From assembly GCF_000372645.1 (NCBI RefSeq), contig NZ_APMP01000015.1, positions 1 to 64,000 of the forward strand: DNA of 64,000 nucleotides. The letters run 5' to 3'. The notes under the pieces are model-generated. The model saw only the letters and a program-made list of their open reading frames with translations. It was not told where the DNA came from and searched no databases. Positions 36,166 through 44,206 of the stretch are shown here, one piece after another. A program made the translations under genes and the position numbers. The DNA is from Caulobacter vibrioides OR37. GTDB taxonomy: Bacteria > Pseudomonadota > Alphaproteobacteria > Caulobacterales > Caulobacteraceae. Position 1 is the stretch's first letter. Every line of letters starts with the position of its first letter.

Positions 36166-36968
36166 CGTCCGTCACCGATCAGCAGCGTGGTCTGGACGCC
36201 GCCGCCGGGCGTCAACCAGTCGACGCGCCAGCCCGTCGGCGTGCGCTCCGAGCGGACTGGGCCGGCCGTCAGGGGCGCGGGCGACGACACGACGACGCTC
36301 ACCGCGTCCTCGCCCCCCTCGCCGCCGATCTGGACGTCATGCGCGCCGGGCGCCAGCTGATCGCGCAGCGAGATGTAGAAACGGCCCTGATCGTCGGCGC
36401 GCCCGCCGCCCCGCGTCGTGCGATCGACGCGGACATTGAGCCCCGCCCCCGGCGCCGCCACGCCGGAAACCACCGCCCCGCCCTCGCGATCGACGTCGAC
36501 CGCCAGGATCTTCGGCGAGGATGACCCGGCCACCAAGCGATAGGCGCCCGCCCCCGCCCGCAGTTGGGCGACGTCGCCGTCCTCCGAGACCATCATGTAG
36601 CCCTCGGCCTGGACGGTTCTGCCCGCGTGGGTCTCCGAAAGACCAAACAGGCGCACGCCCGGCCGGATGGGCAGGGTCAGGCTCCAATGGCCGGCGGGAT
36701 CGGCGTTGGTCTTGACGGTCTCGCCGGTCGGCGCGCGCAGCCGCACCTCGGCCTTGGGCGTGGCCTGGCCCGAGAGGGCGACCTGACCGGACGCGCGGCC
36801 GACGCTCTCGACCGTGGGCGGCGCCAGATAGCCGGCCTCGGCGCTGTCGGGCTTGCTGTGCTCCTCGGGCGTCACCGGCGCGCCGTCGCCGCAGGCGGCC
36901 AGCATCGCCGCCGCGAGTCCCATGGCGACGATCGGCGACTTGAAAGCCTGGAACCGAATCCTGATCAT
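36162..36968 (-). CDS. Lipoprotein with Ig-like repeats
   Basis: 268 residues. Signal with lipobox LAACGDG, so a membrane-anchored periplasmic lipoprotein. Two or three beta-rich Ig-like units follow, for example VALSGQATPKAEVRLRAPTGETVKTNADPAGHWSLTL and AVVSGVAAPGAGLNVRVDRTTRGGGRADDQGRFYISL, the pattern of bacterial Ig or carboxypeptidase-regulatory-like domains. The gene is coupled to the Atm1-type exporter by ATGA overlap; a shared role is inferred, not shown. Confidence 0.8.
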   Translation of the reverse strand: MIRIRFQAFKSPIVAMGLAAAMLAACGDGAPVTPEEHSKPDSAEAGYLAPPTVESVGRASGQVALSGQATPKAEVRLRAPTGETVKTNADPAGHWSLTLPIRPGVRLFGLSETHAGRTVQAEGYMMVSEDGDVAQLRAGAGAYRLVAGSSSPKILAVDVDREGGAVVSGVAAPGAGLNVRVDRTTRGGGRADDQGRFYISLRDQLAPGAHDVQIGGEGGEDAVSVVVSSPAPLTAGPVRSERTPTGWRVDWLTPGGGVQTTLLIGDGR

Positions 36969-37041
36969 GCGGCCTCAAATAGGAAACTGGCGGGCGGCGC
37001 GCATCCTCGCGCGCCGCCGTCTTTGTGTGGAGTGGACGACG

Positions 37042-37650
37042 ATGCCCAACGAGTCTAGCCGCCTGGGCTCCGTCTGCGTCTATTGCGGATCGTCCAATGA
37101 CGCCGATCCATCCTACATCGCCGACGCGCACCGGATCGGCGAGAGCTTCGCCAAGGCCGGCCTGCGGCTGGTGTATGGCGGCGGCGGGGTCGGACTGATG
37201 GGCGCCGCGGCCCGGGGCGCGCACGCCGCTGGCGGCAAGGTGCTGGGCGTCATCCCGACCTTCCTGCGCGGGCGCGAGCAGCCCTTCGATGACGTCGAGA
37301 CCGTGGTCGTCGACAACATGCACGAGCGCAAGATGATGATGTACGAGCGCTCGGACGCCTTCGTCGTGCTGCCCGGCGGGATCGGCACGCTGGAAGAAAT
37401 CGTCGAATTGCTATCTTGGCGTCGTTTAGATCTTCACCAAAAGCCGATCGTGTTCCATAACCCGCGCGGGTTCTGGGATCCCTTCTTCGCCCTGATCCGC
37501 CACACGATCGACGAGGGCCTGACCCCGCCCAGCCTGGCGAACGCCTGGCGCGCGGTCGAGAAGGCCGAGGACGTCACCCCCGCTCTGCTGTCCTGGGACG
37601 CTCAGGTCGCGTCGGCCGGCGAACCCGCCGAACTTAGCCAGTTGACTTAG
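37042..37650 (+). CDS. LOG-family nucleotide 5'-monophosphate phosphoribohydrolase (TIGR00730)
   Basis: 202 residues. Rossmann-like enzyme that releases the base from (cytokinin) nucleoside 5'-monophosphates. The opening SVCVYCGSSNDADPSY, GLRLVYGGGGVGLMGA and the signature LPGGIGTLEEIVELLSWRRL (PGGxGTxxE) are diagnostic. The ATG at 37042 has GGAG nine bases upstream; the frame continues upstream without support. In bacteria such proteins probably act in nucleotide salvage; many were formerly called lysine decarboxylases. Confidence 0.92.
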   Translation: MPNESSRLGSVCVYCGSSNDADPSYIADAHRIGESFAKAGLRLVYGGGGVGLMGAAARGAHAAGGKVLGVIPTFLRGREQPFDDVETVVVDNMHERKMMMYERSDAFVVLPGGIGTLEEIVELLSWRRLDLHQKPIVFHNPRGFWDPFFALIRHTIDEGLTPPSLANAWRAVEKAEDVTPALLSWDAQVASAGEPAELSQLT

Positions 37651-37752
37651 TTTTCAAAAAAGACGCACTATGGGCATGAGCAAGATGGCGGACGTCCGCC
37701 CGCGCTCATGCGCCGGATCTCCCATCCGGCGTGGGGATAGGAGACCAACGAG

Positions 37753-38067
37753 ATGCGTACCGCTGCTTTCGCGGGCCTGATGGCCTGCGCCCTGATGACC
37801 GCCCCGGCCTTCGCGGCCGACAACGAAGGCGCTTCGCTGAAGCTGAAGGCCCCGACGACCATCACCAAGTTCATCCACGAAGGTTCGGTCTGGAACTGCG
37901 AAGGCGACAGCTGCGCCGCCAGCAAGGTCCAGTCGCTGCCCGTCGCGCGCGCCTGCCGCAAGCTGGTCGGCCAACTGGGCGAAGTGACCGCCTTCAGCTA
38001 TCGCGGCGTTTCACTGGACGACGCGGCGATCGCCCAATGCAACACGGCGGCCAAGCCCAAGGCCTGA
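37753..38067 (+). CDS. Small secreted protein with conserved cysteines
   Basis: 104 residues. Signal peptide MRTAAFAGLMACALMTAPAFA, then a mature part of about 83 residues with four cysteines (VWNCEGDSCAA, ARACRKL, IAQCN), probably two disulfides. It resembles conserved small periplasmic proteins of Caulobacterales and Sphingomonadales that I recall, but function is unknown. GGAG nine bases before the ATG supports the start. Confidence 0.75.
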   Translation: MRTAAFAGLMACALMTAPAFAADNEGASLKLKAPTTITKFIHEGSVWNCEGDSCAASKVQSLPVARACRKLVGQLGEVTAFSYRGVSLDDAAIAQCNTAAKPKA

Positions 38068-38092
38068 GCCTCGAAAGTCGCATGAAGAAATA

Positions 38093-38126
38093 AGGCCTCC
38101 GCCGGGAAACCGACGGAGGCCTTTTT
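38093..38126. terminator. Bidirectional terminator
   Basis: 9-bp stem AGGCCTCCG/CGGAGGCCT, 12-nt loop, followed by TTTTTCG on the plus strand; on the minus strand TTATTTC follows. It serves the secreted protein gene and would also end the 39-codon gene that converges on it. Confidence 0.85.
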
Positions 38127-38150
38127 CGTGGGGTGTGGGGCCCCTTGGGA

Positions 38151-38270
38151 CTATTTGCGCTCTGTCGAGCTTGACGACGACTTGGCCGGTTTTGGACTCG
38201 GCCGCCCCACCAACATTCCCCCGATCAGGGCGAACGACAACATGGCGTGGTTCATCTTCGATACATTCAT
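38151..38270 (-). CDS. Putative small membrane protein, 39 residues
   Basis: MNVSKMNHAMLSFALIGGML opens a short hydrophobic segment followed by VGRPSPKPAKSSSSSTERK, a basic Ser-rich tail. The ATG at 38270 has a good ribosome site GGGAGA eight bases upstream, and a terminator-like hairpin lies about 25 bases past the stop. These signals are the case for it being real; there is no homology evidence. Confidence 0.5.
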   Translation of the reverse strand: MNVSKMNHAMLSFALIGGMLVGRPSPKPAKSSSSSTERK

Positions 38271-38920
38271 GGCGGCGTCTCCCAGACATAGCCGTTAGGA
38301 CCAGGAGACGCGCGCGGCTTACAGGGGTTCACACCCTCCTAGTCGTCAGCGCGTCGGGGGAGATCATGCGCCTTTGCGGGCCCGGCGCAAGCAAAAATAA
38401 TCCGTATAAGGAGCATATCAGCGCACGGACGATGGCCGTCGCGGCAGGCTTCCGCACCCAGATAAATACTCTGTATACTGATTTATTATCGTGAATCCGA
38501 GCGTGCATTGGACCGCGTTTTCCCGAGGCCTTGGATGGTCGTCGGAGTCCATGTCGGAAGGGCCCGAAACGCACGTGACAAGCGACTTCCGGGGCCCGAC
38601 ACGCCCGTGTGTCCGTCCAATCGCAGGATTCCACGCGCGAGCGCGCGGCTCACCGCCTCCATAAAGCATTGTAAGATAATCCCTTCTCGCTCGACGCTAC
38701 TTGCCAGCCGGCCCAAGTCGGCCATCCGCCGCTGGGCGCAAGGACGAGGCCAAGTTCTGGCGCTCGACCGGCGATCAAGCTTCACCGCTGGCCGAGACGA
38801 TCGGGCGCTCAACTCGACGCGCGCCGCGCCAAGCTTGATCAGCCCGCGACATCGCGAGAGGGCGAGCGCTTCCAAGGGACAGATCTCGCAACGCCCCGGG
38901 CCTTCCGAGAACCAGGCAAG
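38271..38920. other. 650-base gene-poor stretch
   Basis: No frame on either strand has convincing start, ribosome site and codon use. The part at 38390-38500 is notably AT-rich (for example AAAAATAATCCGTATAAGGAGCATATC and ATAAATACTCTGTATACTGATTTATTATC, each read as short AT runs). The remainder is GC-rich but without a coding pattern. It could hold a decayed gene, a small RNA or an old insertion. Confidence 0.5.
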
Positions 38921-38956
38921 AAAAAACCGCCCGCGTCGGGATGACGCAGGCGGTTT
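38921..38956 (-). terminator. Terminator of the PimD-like gene
   Basis: Long interrupted stem (AACCGCC/GGCGGTT, then GCGTC/GACGC inside), followed by TTTTTTCTTG on the minus strand. It starts about 35 bases after the stop at 38990. Confidence 0.85.
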
Positions 38957-38989
38957 CGGGCATTCTAGGCTGCTATTCCGTGCGCCGAT

Positions 38990-40129
38990 TTAGGCGGCGG
39001 CATCGAACGACAGCGACTCATAGCGCTTCAGGTGGTGATCGACCGAGCCGAACAGGCCCTCGATCATGGTGGCGCGCTTGAAGTAGTGGCCAATGGCCAG
39101 CTCGTCGGTCATGCCCATGCCGCCGTGGATCTGGATGGCGTTCTGGCCCACGAACTTGCAGGCGCGGCCCACGCGCACCTTCATCGCCGAGACGGCCTTG
39201 GCGCGCTCGGCGGCGTCCTCGCCCACCTTGATGGTGGCCATATAGATCATCGACACCGACTGCTCGACCTCGATGAACATGTCGACCATCCGGTGCTGCA
39301 GCACCTGGAAGTTGGCGATGGCCGTGCCGAACTGCTTGCGCTGCTTGGCATAGTCCAGCGTGCCCTCGTGCAGCTTGCGCAGCACGCCCACGGCCTCGGC
39401 GCCGACGGCGGCGGTGGCCTCGTCGATCACCTGGTTGACCAGCGAGAGGCCATCCTCGGAGATCAAAGCGTCGGCCGGAAGCGACACGTTCTCGAAATAG
39501 ACTTCCGAAGCGCGGTTGCCGTCGACGGTGGGGTAGTCGCGGGTCACGATGCCGGGCAGGCTCTTGTCGACCAGGAACACGCCGACGCCGCCTGCGTCGC
39601 GCTGGGCGCCGCCGGTGCGGGCGGTGACGATCAGGTGCGTGGCGAAGGGCGCGCCGACCACCACGGCCTTGTGGCCGTTCAGGGTCCAGCCCGCGCCGTC
39701 CTTCTTGGCCGTCGTCTTCAGGTCCTGCCAGGTGTAGCGGGCCTGCGGCTCGGCATAGGCGAAGGCGATGGTGGTGGTCCCGCCGACGATGCCCTCGACG
39801 ACCGAGGCCGCGCCGGCGTAGCCGGAGTGCTTCATGAAGCCGCCGCCGATCACCACGGTGCCCAGATAGGGCTCGATCACGAGCGCCTTACCGAACTCCT
39901 CCATGATGACCATGTTGTCGATCGCGCCGCCGCCCAGGCCGCCCAGCTCCTCGCTGAACGAAGCGCCCAGAATGCCCAGTTCCTCGGCGAACGCCTTCCA
40001 GTAGTCGGCGCGCCAGCCAGCGTCGGAACTGACGATCTTGCGGCGGGTCTCGAAGTCGTACTTGTCCTGCAGGAAGCTCGCGACCGTGTCGCGGACCATC
40101 GACTGCTCTTCGGTGAAGTTGAAATCCAT
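38990..40129 (-). CDS. Acyl-CoA dehydrogenase, PimD-like small subunit
   Basis: 379 residues. An FAD-dependent alpha,beta-dehydrogenase of acyl-CoA. The opening MDFNFTEEQSMVRDTVASFLQDKYDFETRRK, the block FSEELGGLGGGAIDNMVIMEEFGKALVIEPYL and the C-terminal QIHGGMGMTDELAIGHYFKR match the small subunit of the pimeloyl-CoA-dehydrogenase type. These work as alpha2-beta2 heterotetramers with the large subunit, encoded here at 40615-41829. Electrons would go to ETF and then to the ETF-ubiquinone oxidoreductase encoded at 5.7-7.4 kb. Pimeloyl-CoA as substrate is only one option. Confidence 0.88.
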   Translation of the reverse strand: MDFNFTEEQSMVRDTVASFLQDKYDFETRRKIVSSDAGWRADYWKAFAEELGILGASFSEELGGLGGGAIDNMVIMEEFGKALVIEPYLGTVVIGGGFMKHSGYAGAASVVEGIVGGTTTIAFAYAEPQARYTWQDLKTTAKKDGAGWTLNGHKAVVVGAPFATHLIVTARTGGAQRDAGGVGVFLVDKSLPGIVTRDYPTVDGNRASEVYFENVSLPADALISEDGLSLVNQVIDEATAAVGAEAVGVLRKLHEGTLDYAKQRKQFGTAIANFQVLQHRMVDMFIEVEQSVSMIYMATIKVGEDAAERAKAVSAMKVRVGRACKFVGQNAIQIHGGMGMTDELAIGHYFKRATMIEGLFGSVDHHLKRYESLSFDAAA

Positions 40130-40144
40130 AGGGAGCGCTTCCTC

Positions 40145-40570
40145 TTATGGTTCCCCTCCCCCTTGCGGGGAGGGGTTAGGGGTGGGGGTGTCGGCGCCGA
40201 CGAGCGCCAGGATCTTCTCGATTGCCGAATACGGGTCGTTGATGGCTTGTGAATTGGGAACCCGGATCACCCGATACCCTCGACCCTCCAGCCAAGTTTG
40301 GCGTTCGAGGTCACGGGCGGCGATATGGTCCAGGTCGTGAACCGCGCCGTCCACCTCGACAATCAGCCGATGACGATGGCAGACGAAGTCCACGATGTAG
40401 GGTCCGAACGGCGCTTGGCGGCGAAAGTGGGATCCGGGGATCTCGACCTTCCTCAGCGCCTTCCAGAACAGTTTTTCCGCCAAGGTCGGCTCGCGACGCA
40501 TTCGCTTAGCCGAGCGATCGGCTCGGTCGGAATGGTGCAAAGCTCCTGGCGTCCGTGCTGACACCCCCAC
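40145..40570 (-). CDS. DUF559 (Vsr-like fold) endonuclease-domain protein in a repeat-flanked cassette
   Basis: Up to 141 residues. The domain reads EKLFWKALRKVEIPGSHFRRQAPFGPYIVDFVCHRHRLIVEVDGAVHD ... ERQTWLEGRGYRVIRVPN, the DUF559 pattern of the PD-(D/E)XK/Vsr nuclease fold, with Asp in YIVDF and Glu in IVEVDG as likely metal ligands. The last residues (TPTPNPSPQGGG) and the first few of the longest frame are encoded by the flanking inverted repeats. An internal ATG at 40501 is a possible start. It sits between the two subunit genes of one dehydrogenase, so it looks inserted. Role unknown. Confidence 0.8.
   Translation of the reverse strand: MGVSARTPGALHHSDRADRSAKRMRREPTLAEKLFWKALRKVEIPGSHFRRQAPFGPYIVDFVCHRHRLIVEVDGAVHDLDHIAARDLERQTWLEGRGYRVIRVPNSQAINDPYSAIEKILALVGADTPTPNPSPQGGGEP
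40151..40192. repeat. Inverted repeat, left copy, flanking the DUF559 gene
   Basis: About 40 bases of GC-rich CCCCTCCCCC...GTGGGGGTGTC type. Its reverse complement matches 40560-40599 with about three changes. It is itself partly self-complementary (CCCCTCCCC/GGGGAGGGG). It lies inside the 3' end of the DUF559 frame. Confidence 0.85.
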
Positions 40571-40599
40571 CCCCAGCCCCTCCCCGCGAGGGGGAGGGG
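40560..40599. repeat. Inverted repeat, right copy, flanking the DUF559 gene
   Basis: Starts GACACCCCCACCCCCAGCCC and continues with a CTCCCCGCGAGGGGGAG hairpin. With the copy at 40151 it brackets the DUF559 gene almost exactly. Repeats of this CCTCCCC/GGGGAGG kind are, from memory, dispersed in alphaproteobacterial genomes and often flank DUF559 genes. Confidence 0.85.
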
Positions 40600-40614
40600 T
40601 GCTAGAGTTCTAGT

Positions 40615-41829
40615 TCAGAGCCCCAGCACCATCTTGGCGATGATGTTGCGCTGGATCTCGTTCGAGCCGCCGTAGATCGACGTCTTGCGGACGTTGAAAT
40701 AGGTCGGCGCGGCGCGATGGGCGAAGTCGGGGCCGATCGGATGGGCGTTGTCGCCGTCCTTCGGGAAGCCGCGGAAGTACGGCGCGCCGTAGTGGCCAGC
40801 GGCTTCCAGCACCAGTTCGGTGATCCGTTGCTGGATTTCCGTGCCCTTGATCTTCAGGACGCTGGACTCCGGACCGGGGCCCTTGCCGGCCGCCTCGCCC
40901 GCCAGCGTGCGCAGCTCGGTATATTCCAGCGCCGTCAGGTCGATCTCCAGTTCGGCGACCTTGCGCTTGAACATCGGGTCCTGGATCAGGGCCGAGCCGT
41001 CGTCGCCCAGTTCGGTCGAGGCGATCTGGCGGATGCGCTCGATGCCGCGCTTGGAGCGCGCCACGCCGGCGATGCCGCTACGCTCGTGCGCCAGCAGGAA
41101 CTTGGCGCAGGTCCAGCCCTTGTTTTCCTCGTAGATGCGGTTCTCGACCGGCACCTTGACGTTCTCGAGCCAGACCTCGTTGACCTCGTGCTCGCCGCCC
41201 AGGGTGATGATCGGCCGCACCGTCACGCCCGGCGACTTCATGTCGATCAGCAGGAACGAGATGCCTTCCTGGATCTTGGCGTTCGGGTCGGTGCGGACCA
41301 GGCAGAAGATCCAGTCGCCATGCTGGGCCATTGTGGTCCAGGTCTTCTGGCCGTTGACTAGATAGTATTCCTTGCCGTCGTCGCCGGTGAAGCGTTCGGC
41401 CTTGGTCTTCAGGCTGGCCAGGTCCGAACCGGCGCCCGGCTCGGAATATCCTTGCGACCACCAGATGTCGCCCGACAGGGTCGGCGGCAGGAAGCGTTCC
41501 TTCTGTTCCGGCGTGCCGAAGGTGTAGATCACCGGGCCGACCATGTTGATGCCGAACGGCAGGATCGGCACGCAGTCGGCGCGAGCGGTCTCTTCCGACC
41601 AGATGTAGCGCTGCACCGAGGTCCAGCCCGGACCGCCGTACTTTTCCGGCCAGGCCGGAGCGATCCAGCCCTTCTTGGCCAGGACGCGGTGCCAGGACAG
41701 GAAATCCTCCTTGGCCATCTCCTCGCCTTCTTCCTGCTTGTCTCGCAGGCCCGCCGGATAGTTCTCGGCGATGAAGGCGCGAACCTCGTCGCGGAAAGCG
41801 AGGTCCTCGGGCGAGAAGTCCAGATTCAT
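40615..41829 (-). CDS. Acyl-CoA dehydrogenase, PimC-like large subunit
   Basis: 404 residues. The N-terminus MNLDFSPEDLAFRDEVRAFIAENYPAGLRDKQEEGEE, the block WHRVLAKKGWIAPAWPEKYGGPGWT and the FAD-contact segment WWSQGYSEPGAGSDLASLKT match the large subunit of pimeloyl-CoA-dehydrogenase-type enzymes. Its partner is the 379-residue protein at 38990-40129, with the DUF559 cassette now between the genes. On this strand it is the first gene; whether the downstream subunit is still co-transcribed through the hairpin-rich repeats is unclear. Confidence 0.9.
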   Translation of the reverse strand: MNLDFSPEDLAFRDEVRAFIAENYPAGLRDKQEEGEEMAKEDFLSWHRVLAKKGWIAPAWPEKYGGPGWTSVQRYIWSEETARADCVPILPFGINMVGPVIYTFGTPEQKERFLPPTLSGDIWWSQGYSEPGAGSDLASLKTKAERFTGDDGKEYYLVNGQKTWTTMAQHGDWIFCLVRTDPNAKIQEGISFLLIDMKSPGVTVRPIITLGGEHEVNEVWLENVKVPVENRIYEENKGWTCAKFLLAHERSGIAGVARSKRGIERIRQIASTELGDDGSALIQDPMFKRKVAELEIDLTALEYTELRTLAGEAAGKGPGPESSVLKIKGTEIQQRITELVLEAAGHYGAPYFRGFPKDGDNAHPIGPDFAHRAAPTYFNVRKTSIYGGSNEIQRNIIAKMVLGL

Positions 41830-41991
41830 GGCGGGCTCCCGTTCAATCGGCCCCTCTGCGGGAGGCCGTTATTGCGTTTCGGGAGCCACGATATCGGTCG
41901 AACGACCGTTTGGAAAGATGACGTTAGCGTCAACGGAAGTGAATATTATCCGCGTTCACCTAGCCCGCCCAAAACCCCGCGGCGGCAAGCC

Positions 41992-42882
41992 CTATCGGAC
42001 CTCGCAGGCCAGCTTGACGAGCGCCAGGGCCGAGGCGCCGCCCACCCCTTCCTCGTCCGCGGTATCCAGCGCCAGAAGCGGCCGCTTGTCGAGGATTTCG
42101 AGCAGGCGGGCGTGCCCCTTGGCCGGACCGACATGCGCGGCCATGCAGTGTTCGATGGCGGCGGGGTCGACGGCGCGCACGATCGCGGCGGCGGCGCAGG
42201 CCGCGTAGCCATCCAGCAGCACCGGAATCTTCTGCACGCGCGCGGCCAGGATGGCCCCGGCGACGGCGGCCGTCTCGCGACCGCCCAGCTGACGGAGGAT
42301 CTCCAGCGGATCCTCGCCCATGCCCTCGGCCTTGGCGCGCGCCACGGCGGCGGCGACGGGCTCTGGCTGGTCCGACCAGTCCGAGGCCTCGCCGCCGAAC
42401 AGGGCGAGACAGATCGCTCCGGCGGCGCGGGCGGGCTCGGCGGCGATGACTCCGGGGATCAGCAGGTCCGGCTGCTTGGCCAGGGCCTCCATGCCGAAGG
42501 CCATGGTCGCGGCCGCCTCCTTCTCGCTCATCGACGGCTTTTCGACGAAATCCGGCGACGGGCGGTCGATGGCCAGGTCGAAGGCCTCGAGGCCCGCGCC
42601 CTGCGCTCCGGCCAGCCGGGAGACGGTCGCGCCGCCCGAGGCGATAGCTTCGAGCCGCTCGCGCGCCCAGCCGCGCGGGCCGACACCCTGACGAGCGCCG
42701 GCGTACAGCGCCACGACCGGCCGGTTGACGGCGGGCGGGGTCTTGCCGCTCCAGGCGCTGAGCCAGGCCGAGATCTCGGCCAGTCGTCCGCCTTGCTCCA
42801 GCGTCGGAGACGGCCCCGGCGCGGGCGGCGCGGCGGCCAGTTGACGGATGTCGGCGAAGGGCGAAGCGGTCTCGAACGTCAT
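41992..42882 (-). CDS. CobT-like nicotinate-nucleotide:dimethylbenzimidazole phosphoribosyltransferase
   Basis: 296 residues, shorter than the usual ~340. CobT makes alpha-ribazole phosphate for the lower ligand of cobalamin. Recognisable blocks are the central VNRPVVALYAGARQGV, KQPDLLIPGVIAAEPA, IPVLLDGYAACAAAAIV and EHCMAAHVGPAKGHARLLEIL. The usual catalytic stretch LGEGSGA reads ADEEGVGGASALAL, which keeps a glutamate. No other cobalamin genes are nearby, so a salvage role is likely. Confidence 0.8.
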   Translation of the reverse strand: MTFETASPFADIRQLAAAPPAPGPSPTLEQGGRLAEISAWLSAWSGKTPPAVNRPVVALYAGARQGVGPRGWARERLEAIASGGATVSRLAGAQGAGLEAFDLAIDRPSPDFVEKPSMSEKEAAATMAFGMEALAKQPDLLIPGVIAAEPARAAGAICLALFGGEASDWSDQPEPVAAAVARAKAEGMGEDPLEILRQLGGRETAAVAGAILAARVQKIPVLLDGYAACAAAAIVRAVDPAAIEHCMAAHVGPAKGHARLLEILDKRPLLALDTADEEGVGGASALALVKLACEVR

Positions 42883-42935
42883 GACGCGCGGACTTAAACC
42901 GCTCCGCGCTCAAAGCAACCCCAAAGGCCCTCGGA

Positions 42936-43283
42936 TCAGTTTGCCGCGACCGTCGCGCCGAGATAAACCTTGCAGACGCCATCTCGTTCCGCCGTCAGCT
43001 TAGCCCTCACGGTTTCGCTGCGGGTGCGCCCATCGCGCAGGGCGGCGCTACGCATTTCATCGGCGCGATCGCGAACATAGCCTATGCGTCCCCGCCCCTC
43101 CTGCTTGATCTTCGCGATCAAGGCCGTCGCATCGACCACGCCCAGATCCTTGGACTGCGCCAGCCCTAGGCAGCGGTTCGCGCTCAGAAACTCGCTGTCG
43201 CTCCAGGCGGGCTCGCCGGCGAATACCGGCGCGGCGGCCAAGGACACTCCGGCGACCGCGAGGACAGCGATAAGTTTGCGCAT
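42936..43283 (-). CDS. Small secreted protein, paralogue of the one at 43591
   Basis: 115 residues. Signal peptide MRKLIAVLAVAGVSLAAAPVFA, mature part with SEFLSANRCLGLAQSKDLGVVDATALIAKIKQEGRGR and a C-terminal KLTAERDGVCKVYL. The same layout and the motifs LxxxRCxGLAxSxxLGxxD and KLxAERDxVC occur in the protein at 43591-43923; two cysteines probably pair. AGGAGTG directly upstream supports the start. Function unknown. Confidence 0.75.
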   Translation of the reverse strand: MRKLIAVLAVAGVSLAAAPVFAGEPAWSDSEFLSANRCLGLAQSKDLGVVDATALIAKIKQEGRGRIGYVRDRADEMRSAALRDGRTRSETVRAKLTAERDGVCKVYLGATVAAN

Positions 43284-43368
43284 GGGACACTCCTTGCGAT
43301 TGGACAAGACCGCGCCACGCCGACGACGCTTGCGCTTCGTCGGCCGAACGCCGAAAATCGAAAACGAG

Positions 43369-43587
43369 ATGACCACCGCCGCCCAGCCGCCCCGCCCGAT
43401 CGCCACGCCCTGCGTGAAGGTCTGCGCGGTCGACGGCGTCACCGGTTATTGCCTGGGGTGCCGACGCACCCTGCAGGAGATCGCGGGCTGGGCCCGGCTT
43501 GGCGATGAGGAGCGCGCCGCGATCATGGCCGCCCTCCCCGATCGCCCGGATCCGATGGCCAGCCTGATGGCGGCCAGCGGACGCTGA
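43369..43587 (+). CDS. DUF1289 small cysteine protein
   Basis: 72 residues. The pattern TPCVKVCAVDGVTGYCLGCRRTLQEIAGWARLGDEERAAIM is the DUF1289 signature: four cysteines (CxxxC ... CxxC), probably a metal or Fe-S site, followed by a conserved helix. Function unknown. The ATG at 43369 is chosen because upstream codons of the same frame lie opposite the 42936 gene's promoter. Confidence 0.85.
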   Translation: MTTAAQPPRPIATPCVKVCAVDGVTGYCLGCRRTLQEIAGWARLGDEERAAIMAALPDRPDPMASLMAASGR

Positions 43588-43590
43588 CGC

Positions 43591-43923
43591 CTATTTCGCG
43601 CCGCTCATGAACGGCGCGCAGACCTCATCGCGCTCGGCGATCAGCTTGGCCTTCTTGTCGCCCGTGGCGGCGTCGGCCTCTTTGCGCGCGGACGTCATCC
43701 GCCCATTCGCCGAGGTCTGCACGGGCAGATCGCGCTGAGCGGACTCGCTTCGCAGCAGCGCGTCGAGCGACGCGGTGTCCAGCTTGCCCAGGTTCTCCGA
43801 GCTCGCCAGACCACGGCAGCGAGCGGCCTTCAGGAATTGAAGATCGCTGAGGCCAGAGCCGGCGGCCTGCGCCCCGCCCGCGACCGAGGCGGCGACGACG
43901 GCCGCGATGACAAACGCTTTCAT
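43591..43923 (-). CDS. Small secreted protein, paralogue of the one at 42936
   Basis: 110 residues. Signal peptide MKAFVIAAVVAASVAGGAQA, then LSDLQFLKAARCRGLASSENLGKLDTASLDALLRSE and the closing KLIAERDEVCAPFM. The mature part lines up over its whole length with the protein at 42936-43283, so the two arose by duplication around the DUF1289 gene. The stop lies 3 bases from the DUF1289 stop (convergent). Function unknown. Confidence 0.72.
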   Translation of the reverse strand: MKAFVIAAVVAASVAGGAQAAGSGLSDLQFLKAARCRGLASSENLGKLDTASLDALLRSESAQRDLPVQTSANGRMTSARKEADAATGDKKAKLIAERDEVCAPFMSGAK

Positions 43924-43938
43924 GACTTCATCCCTCAC

Positions 43939-44206
43939 GGGCTCTCTATTGCCCAGGGGATAGATAGCGTCGACACCGAGGCCTTCGAAGTTAATTCCAA
44001 GACATAATATCCATTACCTGTATGTAATATTTCCCATTAAATCCGCGTAATTAAACTCGCACCAATACGACATATACTTGATGTCGAATTGTTAACCACG
44101 ATCTGAAAATCGCCGCTTTTGATTCACGGCTTGAAAACGCCTGCCCGCCGATAATCGAGGCAACGATCGCAGAAGCGGTCTCAAAGCCTGTATGGCGGGG
44201 TGTCTG
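43939..44206. other. AT-rich intergenic region
   Basis: About 270 bases, strikingly AT-rich from 43990 to 44100 (AATATCCATTACCTG, TTAAATCCGCGTAATTAAAC). It holds the promoters of two divergent genes. A TTAACCA at 44092-44098 resembles a CtrA half-site but has no partner. No gene seen. Confidence 0.5.

Noticed and set aside
38368..38494. 42-codon frame starting MRLCGPGASKNN in the gene-poor stretch
   Set aside because: The nearby AAGGAG is not at a usable distance from any start codon and there is no protein-like feature.
40151..40599. Repeated GC-rich units considered as a CRISPR array
   Set aside because: Only two copies, in inverted orientation, with a gene rather than spacers between them.
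44092..44098. TTAACCA as a CtrA site before the aspartic protease gene
   Set aside because: Only a half-site; no partner at the right distance.
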